A DNA stretch of 64,000 nt from Micropterus salmoides (taxonomy: Eukaryota > Chordata > Actinopteri > Centrarchiformes > Centrarchidae). A model generated the notes under the pieces. It was not told the origin of the DNA and ran no database searches. It saw nothing but the letters and a program-made list of their open reading frames with translations. A program made the translations under genes and the position numbers. Location of the stretch: the NCBI RefSeq assembly GCF_014851395.1, contig NW_024041150.1, positions 7,147,975 through 7,211,974 on the forward strand, in the 5' to 3' direction. Shown in pieces: positions 42,316 through 51,885 of this stretch; the stretch's first letter is position 1, and each line of letters opens with the position of its first letter.

Positions 42316-45001
42316 AGAATATTTCTTCAAGATGCTTGAGTCAGTGTTGATGTCTGGACTTATTTTATCAGGTTTGATTTTCCACGAAGCGACCCCACCT
42401 GTTGACCTTTTAGCTCTGGATTTACTTTTGTCACATATTTTATTTTCTGTAATATGATTAACGTAATGATTTCAGCGATGCTCCAAAGGCTGGTTCAAAC
42501 TCCTGTGAAGAGAAAACAGGACCAAATCATTGTTAATTACATCTTTATTTCATTTAACCTAAAAACAGTCAAATGTACAGATATTGAGTCTAAAAAATAA
42601 CCTGTATCTGTATCTTGAGTGTGTTTGTAAAATGTGAAACTCCTCTTCTGCTTGTTTTCCAGAAACAACACGAGGACCTGATCCGAGCGGTGGCGTCTGA
42701 ATGTTTCTCTCACATTATGTATATTTTATATCTCCTGTTTTATCTGCCAGCCTGTCCTGTCTGCTGTCTGTATATAAAAACAGCAGCTGACAGGCTGCAG
42801 AGCTCATCATTCACCGCTTTATTGCACACAGTTTGTTTGAAAAAAACCTCCACCTCTCAGCCCAGAACATCACACACACTCTCCACTGATAAATTACACC
42901 AATAAATTAGGTTTTAAAGCCTCAGAGAGACGCAGCGCTTCGGTTTTATCACCACAGAAGAGTGAGGAGCAGAAAACACAACATGTACAGTGTCAAATAT
43001 AAAAACAGGTGGGGGGAGCTCAACAGAATAGAAAATATGTAAAGAGTTCAGAATGACAAAATAAAAAGTCTCAGAGTTTGGATTCGGCATGTGGTGAGGA
43101 TTTGATAGAAGAAGGATTCTTCGTCGAGCAGAAATCGTCTCGGTCACACTGAAGTTTCTCTTCTCAGACGTTTCTCAGTAGTTTTAAACCTGGACCTTTT
43201 TTCACATGTTGAAATGACCTGATGGTGCAGAAAGTTTTGTGCAGCAGATGCTATCAAATAACACTAAAAGATCTTCTGTCTGCCCCTGACAGGCTCGCCA
43301 CGGGAAACGTGCGTGCATCGCTGCTTCATGGTGTAGAGGACTGGGCAGAGCGAAGATTTCTTTATTAAATTTTCCCTTTTTTAATTTTAAATTTGAGGAT
43401 AAAAAATGGATTGAGTTTTACCTGCATGTCTCAGGAGCGAGCTACCGTGTTTCCAACCTCCACTACCATTATCGCAGGCGTCAGTGAGCCGCCCGAGCGC
43501 CGCCCGAGCGCCGTCTTACTCCTTCATATTTCTACAGAAACAACACAAAAGTGGAGGCTGCTGGGAGGAAAGGAAGAGAGGAAGCTGAACTACTGTATGT
43601 TACTGGATTCCTGCTGTCGTACTTTTGTGCTACGCTACTTGTAACAAGTTAGCGTAGCACAGCCCTGATCGAGCCAAAGTCCATTCAGAAAACAAGCATT
43701 TTAAAAGTAGTTTTCTTGTCACCTTACTGACGAAGCATGAAGTCATGTGTTCACCAAATCTGTTATTTCAGCATCAGTTTGATCCGTTTATTGAACATAA
43801 ATCCCAGCTGTTTGTTGTGGGTTCATACATCTGTAGTAAACCAGATTAGGGCACAGGTTTACTAAAGTCTCGCTCTGAAATCTCAGGAGAGGGGATTTGT
43901 TGCAGGGATCCTCTCCATGATGTCGTGAGACACCGGAGCTGTTTCTCAATTCCGAGTTCACCAAGTTCGGACTCCGAGCTCGCAGGAACTGGAGCACGCA
44001 GTCGTCATTCAGCACGGCAGGTCCCGTTAGCGGGCGGGACCTCGCATCTCCGAAAACGCCGTGGCAAATTTTCAAATCGGCTCTGTCTCTAGAAACTGAC
44101 CACAAATTTGGAGTTTAAACAACCACATCCCTGCAAAAAAACTCATTCTGTGACACGAGACCAGCAGCATTATACCCGACAGCTGTGGGTCTTCCCTCAC
44201 GCCATTTCCACTGCAGTTGGTGCGAAATGCATTCTGGGATACTTGGCTATCCGAACACAAGTCACCACCCGATGGAGGCTCGGTGAAACGGACGGAGCGG
44301 GAACACATCCGGCTGGACTTGGTTAGATGCGGACTTTTGAACAGTCCTCGGGCTGATGGCGTTGAACAAGAACAGAGAAGACCGCAGACTGAGAAGCGGC
44401 TCTTGTTTAACAGTCGATGGCAGGAAGCTTTTTGTGGACGCCATTCTGACGGGCGCCATTGTCCCAGTCTATGTGAAAAAAGCACAGAGAGCTGCAGGGG
44501 ACAGAGCTGGGCGGTGTGCAGCCATGTTTTTAAGCTTGAAAAGAGTTAATTTACCCAGAATTCATTGCACACATTACACAGCTCTGTGCAGCTGATGCTC
44601 TTATACCTCTGAACTCTGCTTTGGTGAATCCTTTACTTTGCATTTACATTCGCCGCCAGCAGAACGACACACCTGACTGTCAGATGGAGAGTTGCATTGT
44701 GGGTAATGCAGGCGGCAGGTTTTGATGAGGAAGAACGATATGTAGAGTGAAGCAGACGATATCTGTGGTTCTGCTGCCGGTTCTGTCCATCGTGAGTTAC
44801 AGGAGTCACGTGATCTGCAAGAAGTTATGATGTCACGTTTACCCCCAGGTGCACGCTGGGAGATTCGCCTGTTGAACCGGATCCCAGTTCTGACCTGAAC
44901 ATGAGACAGGTGAAGCTGTCAGCGTCCTCTGACCTCTGACCCTGCTGGGTGAGAGACTCTCTCTCTCTCTGCTTGTTCCTGTGCTCGGACGCCCGCTCAG
45001 T
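42316..45001. other. dlk2 downstream region
   Basis: Likely contains the dlk2 3' UTR near 45 kb. About 43900-44600 is CpG-richer, with TGCATTCTGGGATACTTGGC and other words I associate with dispersed fish DNA repeats. Open frames on both strands there look like parts of that repeat, not genes. Confidence 0.4.
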
Positions 45002-45791
45002 CTATCTGACCTCCGTGTTCAGTTTCTTCTTCTCTGGTTCTGCTACGTTCAGGAAGCTGATCTGACACTCCTGCTCCTCCTGCTGCGCTCGCCGCCCGCT
45101 CTTCTGTCCGCGCTGCTGTGATGATGATGATGATGATGTCAGCGGGCAGCAGGGGGCGTGGCCACAGTCCCTACAGTGACCCTGCAGTACGAGGGCGGCG
45201 GTCAGCACCACCACGGCCAGCGTCATCCCCGCCAGCACCAGCAGGATGATGAGCTGGACCTCCGACAGGCCGGCGGCGCCGCGCTCGCTCACAGTCACCT
45301 TCAACAGCCGCTCGCCATGACGACTGCTGTTACCGCTGCCTGTGGTGCTGCTCTGCTGGTTCTTACCACCGGTGGTCAGGTGAGGTCTGACCCCGCCTCC
45401 TCCTCCCTCCCACCCCAGTGTCGTCCAGCTGGGCTCGCGGTCCTCCCGGCTCCTCAGCGGCGTCTCGCAGGTGGTGCCGGTGTAGCCGGGCCGGCAGACG
45501 CAGTGGAAGCCTCCGGCTCGGTCCAGGCAGCGGCCGCCGTTGAGGCAGGGCCGGCTGGCGCAGTCGTCCAGGTTGACGGTGCAGAAGCGTCCGGTGAAGC
45601 CGGCGGGGCAGACGCACGAGAAGCGGTTGACGCCGTCCTGGCAGGTGGCGCCGTTGGCACACGGCATCATCAGGCAGTCGTCCACGTCGTTCTCACAGCG
45701 CGGCCCCGTGAAGCCGGCCAGGCAGCGGCACGTCAACTCTGCCGCGAAGCCGTCAGCGTCCTCGCACAGGCCGCCGTTTTTACACGGAGAC
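45002..45791 (-). CDS. dlk2: dlk2 last coding exon (EGF4 end to C-terminus)
   Basis: Acceptor TTTTGTCTGCAG|GTCTCC, stop TAG at 45002-45004. Encodes SPCKNGGLCEDADGF through EGF5, EGF6, the linker, TM and tail. Phase 2 junction makes RSPC. Long open frames on the opposite strand are shadows of this GC-rich exon. Confidence 0.9.
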
Positions 45792-48203
45792 CTGCAGACA
45801 AAACAGACGAAGAAGAAGAGAGTTAAGTGGTTCTGCATCTCTTTTCTCCACCTGGACATGCAGGTGAGTTCCACCTGTACGGACCTCCTCTGGTGGCAGG
45901 GCCCGGTCTTCAGCTGACAGTCTCTGCCGTGGAAGCCGTCAGGACACAGACAGGTGTACTCGCCGCTGTCCTCCAGCACACAGGTAGCTCCGTTCCGACA
46001 GGGCTGCTGCTCCGAGCACACGGACAGGTCTGACGGTTTTCAGAGGACAACAACAAAGTTTAGAAAGTAATCTGAGTCATTTCTATTCTTTACTGATGAA
46101 GCAAAGTCGTGAAGTTCAACACGTAGTTTCCCGTCTAATCTAGAGCTGGACAATAAAACAATAACAATAATTATTGCAATAAAGTTTTTTCCAATAAAAA
46201 TACAACTGAGTTAAGGATTCTGGTCTTGTTTTGGTTCCATGTCTTGTGTTTGCTCTTTGTTTTGTTCTCCTGTTTAAGTCTGTTTTTGGTTCTGTGTTTC
46301 TCTGTGTAGCCTGTATTCATGTTCAGTTCTTTGCCTCAGTTCTTAGTTCTGTGCTATATTTCATGTTAGTGTTCTTCCTGGTCTGTGTTTCTGTGTTTTA
46401 TTATTTGATCTTGTCTTGTTAAGGGTTTTGTAGCTTAGTTTATTTATGTTTGTCTGCATGTTTTTTACCTGTTCGAGTCTTTAGTCTCCTGTTTGGTCCG
46501 GTCTCTGTTCCCTGCCCTGATTTTGCGGTCTTTCCATGTTTTGTGTTTTACTTTGGTAGATCTGTCCTGGCGTGTTCCCGTGTGCTTTACTTCCTGCTTT
46601 ACTTTGTCGTATTCAGTACTCATGTGTCCTTGTCTAGCTTTGTTTCCTGTCGTTGATTGCCTGATGTGTTTCAGCTGTGCTTCCCTCCCTGCTGGTGTAT
46701 TTAAGCCCTCAGTTTTGTTTAGTCCTTGTTGTCGTCCAGTGTTGAGTGTTCTGCTGTGTTCTGAGTTCCTGGTTTGGATTATTACTTTGCCTTTTATGGA
46801 TTTCAGCCTTTACCTGCGTCTGTGAGTCAGCCTGAGTATTTCTGTTTGAGAATAAATCTTTTGTTGAGCTGCATCCTGCCTGTGCACCCCATGACAATAA
46901 CAAATGTTCCATAAATATTCAATAAATGTTTGACTTTATTAACGTGGATCAGACACAAATTAGGACTTAATTTTTTTTTAAGATGTTTATTTTGTTGAGG
47001 AAAAACATACTGAAAAAAGCTTTTACTCGTGCGTATTTGCTGACAAAGATTTTATCAGAATTGTTTTGAATGTTCTGCTGCAGACTTGTGAAGTTTGGCA
47101 TCAAATGTTGACCATAAAGAAAAGTTTAAACCACAATTAACCATCAGGTTTCGTCAACTTTCACTCAAGAACAGAAATCCTTGGGGGGTGGTGATGGGGA
47201 AGTGGATAAGACACATGCCTTTGGTGCGAGAGACCTGGGTTCAATCCCCCATTGTGACACGTCCATTATTGTGTCCCTGAGCGAGATGCTTAACTCCTCG
47301 TTGCTCCAGAGGCGTGTGACCTCTAACAGAATTAGCAACTATAAGTCGCTTTGGATAAAAGCGTCAGCTAAATGAATAAATGTAAACTAATAACGATTTG
47401 ATGATTATCGTTATAATTATCGTTAACATTTTTGACTGTATCGTACTAAATATTAAAATACAAACTGCAGTAGACGGTAAATAAACAGTTTGTGCATCAG
47501 CTGATGTTCAAAGTGGCATAACAGTAAAAGTTGTACTGCAGCAACACTAAGCATGATGGAAAGTAAAGTACTGTACTGCTGGTATTTTACTTGAGTACTT
47601 CCATGTGATGCTACTCGCTACTGCTAAAGTTCCTTGATCAACTTATCGAACATGATGTCACAGATCAAAGGTCCTCACAGGTGCGTAAAGTCGTCAGTAT
47701 ATTTTCATCTTGATGTGCAGTATCTCCTCAGGATATTCTGCGTAGTGAGTACTTTTATTTTTCATGCTATAAGCACATTTTGTTGATCAAACTACTTTAC
47801 TGAAGAGGAATGTCGAATGCAGCGCAGGTGCTTGTAACAGAGTATTTGTACATTGTGGTATCAGTACTTTAACTTGAATTAAGGATCTGAGTCCCGCTGG
47901 TTAAAACTTCAGACATGGCGGTCTCACCTTTGTCACAGAAGCGCCCCCCCCAGCCCGGCTCACAGCTGCACTGCCACGGCTGCTGGCAGGAGCCGTGCAC
48001 GCAGCCGGGCATCGGCACGCAGCGGTCGCAGTGCTCGCCATCCCACCCGGGGTCACACCTGGAGACAACCAGAGACACATGGTTACACAGGTAACGGCTC
48101 ACGGTCAGACGCAGCGTCAGTCAGTGGAGGATTTGAACGTCTCACCTGCAGACTCCAGACTCGTCACAACGGCTGTTGGCGACGTTACAGCTGCAGTCAC
48201 TTC
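45002..48203 (-). CDS. dlk2: Protein delta homolog 2 (Delta-like non-canonical Notch ligand 2), 5' end missing
   Basis: Four minus-strand coding exons: 48146-48203, 47938-48058, 45885-46029 and 45002-45791, about 370 residues including the C-terminus (human is about 383, from memory). Type I membrane protein with six EGF repeats and no DSL domain, as in DLK1/DLK2. EGF1 is SCNVANSRCDESGVCRC, EGF2 is CVPMPGCVHGSCQQPWQC, EGF3 starts DLSVCSEQQPCRNGATC, EGF4 starts GPCHQRRSPCKNGGLC, EGF5 starts DVDDCLMMPCANGATC, EGF6 starts NLDDCASRPCLNGGRC. EGF5 and EGF6 have calcium-binding DxDD/NLDD starts. Then comes a juxtamembrane linker, a TM helix (LIILLVLAGMTLAVVVLTAA) and a tail with a serine run, EEQECQISFLNV and KKKLNTEVR. 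DLK2 modulates Notch signalling and adipocyte differentiation in mammals. The DLK2 choice over DLK1 rests on sequence and on adjacency to lrrc73. The signal-peptide exon was not found upstream. Confidence 0.88.
45118..45138 (-). repeat. dlk2: (TCA)n run coding polyserine in the dlk2 tail
   Basis: Seven TCA-type codons in a row in the cytoplasmic tail, a likely length polymorphism. Confidence 0.85.
45885..46029 (-). CDS. dlk2: dlk2 coding exon: EGF3 and start of EGF4
   Basis: Acceptor AACCGTCAG|ACCTGTCC, donor AGGAG|GTCCGT (GT but otherwise weak). Encodes DLSVCSEQQPCRNGATCVLE to TGPCHQRR. I chose this donor because it alone keeps phase with the last exon. Confidence 0.85.
46207..46896 (+). 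mobile_element. LTR-like element in a dlk2 intron
   Basis: A 690-bp T-rich element, TGAG...CATGACA, with AATAAA at 46851-46856, about 40 bp before its end. It is flanked by ACAAC (46202-46206) and ATAAC (46897-46901), which may be a decayed 5-bp target-site duplication. Size and architecture match the solo LTRs at 6020 and 62804. It is in the opposite orientation to dlk2. Confidence 0.6.
47184..47386 (+). repeat. tRNA-derived SINE, most complete copy, in a dlk2 intron
   Basis: Head GGTGGTGATGGGGAAGTGGA, box B GGGTTCAATCCCC, body CCCTGAGCGAGATGCTTAAC, and tail AAGTCGCTTTGGATAAAAGC followed by GTCAGCTAAATGAATAAATG. The tail is of the kind shared by many fish SINEs and their partner LINEs. Confidence 0.85.
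47560..47625. repeat. Dispersed fish repeat (AAAGTACTGTACT type)
   Basis: AAAGTAAAGTACTGTACTGC and TTTTACTTGAGTACTTCCAT, related to the elements at 33105 and 58228. Confidence 0.6.
47938..48058 (-). CDS. dlk2: dlk2 coding exon: EGF1 end and EGF2
   Basis: Acceptor GGTTGTCTCCAG|GTGTGACC, donor GACAAAG|GTGAGA. Encodes CDPGWDGEHCDRCVPMPGC to EPGWGGRFCDK. Confidence 0.88.
48146..48203 (-). CDS. dlk2: dlk2 coding exon: start of EGF1
   Basis: Acceptor CTTCCCTGCAG|GAAGTG, donor GTCTGCAG|GTGAGA, 58 bp. Encodes GSDCSCNVANSRCDESGVCR. It joins in phase to the next exon to make CRCDPGW. The preceding exon, with start codon and signal peptide, is not identified. Confidence 0.85.
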
Positions 48204-48435
48204 CTGCAGGGAAGAAGGAGTACAGGTGAGAGACAGGTGACGTCACTGTGACAGGAAGCTGCCGGGGAAATGCCTCCTGACAAAATAAGAGCTAAAACAT
48301 GACCAACCGCCACGTTAAGAATCAGCTTCCTGGAGTTTCCAAGGATCAATATTTATCATGGACGTTGTGCTTCAAAGCAAAGATTTAACCGACCAATCAG
48401 CAAAAAGCTCCACCTCTGGTCACATTAACTGTCAT

Positions 48436-48960
48436 ATGGATGCTTGGTCTCTTTTAACGCCCTGGGAACGCTTTAGTGTCGCTTTCGCTCGTGTAGGGCT
48501 CCGGGGTCAAGTTAGCAACAATCAATATGCAATGTCTGGTTAGACTTTCAAAATAAAACTAGTGGTTAACCTTTTGAAATGTTTAGGCATCACTGTGTTG
48601 AATACATATAAAGTAGACGTAGTAGTTGTCGTCTGGTTTTGTTAGAAATAAGAAGAGAAATGAAAGTTGGACAAATGGAGGGCCACACGTAGTATTTAGC
48701 ACGAGCCGACAGAGCGTGTCTGAGCCGTTAGTTGCAAGTCGCAACGCTCGCCACTAGATGTCACTACAACCAACACATTCTCACTCCCGACTCGTCACAT
48801 ATTGTCGCTTGGTCAAGGCCCTTTGGCGTCGCTTTATAACGCCCTGGGTACCTCTTTAACATCAATTTTGGACATATAAGGCTCCGTGGTCAAATTAGCA
48901 ACAGCAACTATGCAACGTCCGGTTAGACGTTCAAAATAAAACACTAGTGTTGCAAAATAT
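48436..48960 (+). repeat. Two copies of a dispersed repeat (AACGCCCTGGG...CAAAATAAAAC)
   Basis: 48436-48567 and 48820-48960 share AACGCCCTGGGNAC, GGCTCCGNGGTCAA(A/G)TTAGCAA and GTTAGAC(T/G)TTCAAAATAAAA. A third copy is inverted at about 51270-51400. Sequence between includes a CACTAGATGTCACT element. Confidence 0.65.
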
Positions 48961-50390
48961 TGCCATTTTGAAACGGCATGTTGTTAAAAGTTGTGGAACG
49001 CTGCAATTTGGTTACGTTAAGGCACAAAAAGTACTTCATGGTTTGGGTTCAAATTACTACGTACGTCAGTTAACACGTCAGTTAAGTAACGTTACTTCAT
49101 AATTTCGGCAATTTCCGTAACTTAAAAATATTTAATGTCGACTTTTTGTTTCAAACAGGACACGTACCCTGGTCTCCTGGTTCTGGCCCTCCATCCACCT
49201 CCTTACTCAGTCTTTTCTGTTAAATATCATATACCTGCCTTTACTGTCTCAAACTGACGCTACAGGGCTTCCCCCAGTGTGTTGAACTGTGACGCTCGAG
49301 GGATCCCAGTGCGTTACAAACTGACGACTACAGCTCCTGACCATGTGTCCATATGTGGCGAGTCGGAGAGTGAGTGAGAACGGGTTGGTTGTGTGTGTGG
49401 GGGGGGGGGGACACCGACTGCTTGTTGGGGACCAACCCAACATGCTGGGCTGTTTTTAGGGTCAAGACGTGGTTTTAGGGTTCAGGATTCAGGTCAGGCA
49501 TGTAGGTGTGGAGGTTAAGGTTGGGGTAAAGGGTTAAGGAATGCATTAATTCACTGAGACGTCCCCAGGGGGATAGAGGAACAAAACGAGTGTGTGTCTC
49601 AGCTGTCTGGATGTATTTCAGTGTTTCGGCTCTCCGGTGAGACATTAGCAGCAGACACTTTGACCCCTGACCTCTGGCGGCCGCTGAGCCACGTGGCGCT
49701 GTTAGTCGGCCTGTCAGAGAGGCAGCTGGACAAACACGAGGAAACGCGCAGCACGTCCAGTAGAAGTAGAGTCTACCGACAGAGTGTCGCTGGAGCTGCA
49801 GGTCGTCATCAGACAGAGGCAGGAAAACATGTAGGGGCCCCTAACAGCCATTTAGCTTGACGTCGCTTCTTCAGATTACAAATGAAGCAGCCGGATCAGA
49901 GCCTCACTGCACCTCCATCACTATATAACAAACCTGTCAACCCTCCAGTTTCTCCCGTATTTCACCGTTCTCTCTCGCTTTCCACACGTTTAAACATTTT
50001 CCTGTACATCTCCCAAAGTTATAACCTTTCTAAAACCTAAGAGAACCCTGCTGGGTGGTAGGGGTGGTGATTTCCAAATCCCAATGTTGACAGGTATACT
50101 TTATAAACTGACGCCTTTATGTAGCATCGTTAGCTTAGAGAGTCCCTGAGTTTAAATCTATTAAAAAAAAACAACCTCGTAGTTTGGTTTTTATTCTGAC
50201 ATAAAACAACGTGAACATAACACATGTCAAGAAAAGACAAACGAACGAAAGCTCATAGATTCAAACCAACAACATAAAAGTTCAACATAAGTTATTAAAA
50301 CTGAAATCTAGACGGAGGCGATAAAACATTCAGAGCCGTGAACATTTTACAAAAAGTATAGATGCTAAAATGAGCTTGATGTGGTTTTAA
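48961..50390. other. Upstream of dlk2, no recognised exon
   Basis: Searched on the minus strand for a signal-peptide exon without success. A run of 14 G lies at about 49399-49412. Confidence 0.4.
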
Positions 50391-50890
50391 NNNNNNNNNN
50401 NNNNNNNNNNNNNNNNNNNNNNNNNNNNNNNNNNNNNNNNNNNNNNNNNNNNNNNNNNNNNNNNNNNNNNNNNNNNNNNNNNNNNNNNNNNNNNNNNNNN
50501 NNNNNNNNNNNNNNNNNNNNNNNNNNNNNNNNNNNNNNNNNNNNNNNNNNNNNNNNNNNNNNNNNNNNNNNNNNNNNNNNNNNNNNNNNNNNNNNNNNNN
50601 NNNNNNNNNNNNNNNNNNNNNNNNNNNNNNNNNNNNNNNNNNNNNNNNNNNNNNNNNNNNNNNNNNNNNNNNNNNNNNNNNNNNNNNNNNNNNNNNNNNN
50701 NNNNNNNNNNNNNNNNNNNNNNNNNNNNNNNNNNNNNNNNNNNNNNNNNNNNNNNNNNNNNNNNNNNNNNNNNNNNNNNNNNNNNNNNNNNNNNNNNNNN
50801 NNNNNNNNNNNNNNNNNNNNNNNNNNNNNNNNNNNNNNNNNNNNNNNNNNNNNNNNNNNNNNNNNNNNNNNNNNNNNNNNNNNNNNNNNN
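50391..50890. other. Assembly gap, 500 N
   Basis: Exactly 500 N, a conventional placeholder for a gap of unknown length. The first exon of dlk2 could lie here. Confidence 0.99.
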
Positions 50891-51269
50891 TGTCTGATTT
50901 TACATGGAACTAACAGTTTTCTCCCAAAGTTAATATACAGCCTGTTACAATATACATTTCAACCTTTAATGCTGTAAATAAACATGTAAAAAGAATAAAA
51001 CTTTCAATAAATGTTTAAGTGAATAAATCCCAAATTGTAACCCTAACCCTGGGGCGTCAGTGTGCATGTGTGCAGTGGCAGCAGAGGAACACCTGCTGAA
51101 GAGACTGAGCTCCGGCTTCACTGGTGTTGTGCCGAGTTGTTCGCACCTCGCGGCACTTTAGGATAATTTATCACTGTTGATGAACCACACAAAGAATATT
51201 TTATCATTTTTACATAGCCGGCTACATGAAATAGACCCACGAGGAACGGCCCCCTGGACCTAACCAAAT
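50891..51269. other. No recognised feature
   Basis: Includes AACCCTAACCCT at about 51040, too short to be telomeric repeat. Confidence 0.4.
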
Positions 51270-51400
51270 TATGACGTTTCATGTTAACTACTAGTTTTAT
51301 TTTGAAAGTCTAACCGGATGTTGCATATTTATAGTAGTTAACTGGACCACGGAGCCCTACACGTGCTAAAAACGACACTACAGGGTAAACAGGGAGTTAA
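51270..51400 (-). repeat. Dispersed repeat, inverted copy of the 48.4/48.8-kb family
   Basis: ATTTTGAAAGTCTAACCGGA and GGACCACGGAGCCCTACACG are the reverse complement of words in the 48.4- and 48.8-kb copies. Confidence 0.6.
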
Positions 51401-51824
51401 AAGCAGCGCCGAGCTGACGAGCTGGGAAGAGAACGTGTAGACTGAGCAGCTCGTGGACGGCGGCTACGTTCAGTTTCTTCTTCTCTGAGAACGACACTCT
51501 GAGAACGCTGAGAATGAACCAGAGCAGGAAGCTGCAGCCGGACAGATAAACGAGCTGAAAGTCACTAAAAAGCTCCGTGAAGCTGCAGATTCAGCTGCTG
51601 ATTCTCCACCAGAGACTCGCTCTGTCGCTGCTCACTGAACGACGGTGGCTAAAAGAATCACATGGTGACAGTAGGAAACAGGAAGTGACCAGCGGTCCTC
51701 CACCCTGACCTCCTGACCTCGGGGGACTTTGTGTCTGCTGCAGCTGAGCACACTTGCAGGTCTCTGGACTCAACCAGCTGCCTGTAGAAACTACAAATCA
51801 GAGTTTCTCTTCTGAGGGAGCCAC

Positions 51825-51885
51825 GCTAACAGTTTCCCTCTGCTTCCAGTCTTTGTGCTAAGCTAAGCTAAACACGACCTGGACC
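51825..51885 (-). repeat. Dispersed fish repeat (TTAGCTTAGC type), minus strand
   Basis: TTTCCCTCTGCTTCCAGTCT followed by GCTAAGCTAAGCTAA. Confidence 0.7.

Noticed and set aside
43880..44600. CpG-rich open frames as a gene between lrrc73 and dlk2
   Set aside because: Frames overlap on both strands, share words with dispersed fish repeats, and have no splice or family support.
45158..45826. 222-codon plus-strand open frame
   Set aside because: It is the antisense shadow of the GC-rich last coding exon of dlk2, whose EGF repeats are unmistakable on the other strand.
50381..50977. 198-codon open frame
   Set aside because: It consists almost entirely of the assembly gap (N).
51040..51052. AACCCTAACCCT, telomere-like
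   Set aside because: Only two units, in ordinary intergenic DNA. Not an interstitial telomere.
51430..51560. Minus-strand hydrophobic stretch (FLLWFILSVLRVSFSEKKKL) as the missing dlk2 signal exon
   Set aside because: No start codon or donor in a suitable phase, and the frame runs into a dispersed repeat. A 20-bp match to the dlk2 tail region looks coincidental.
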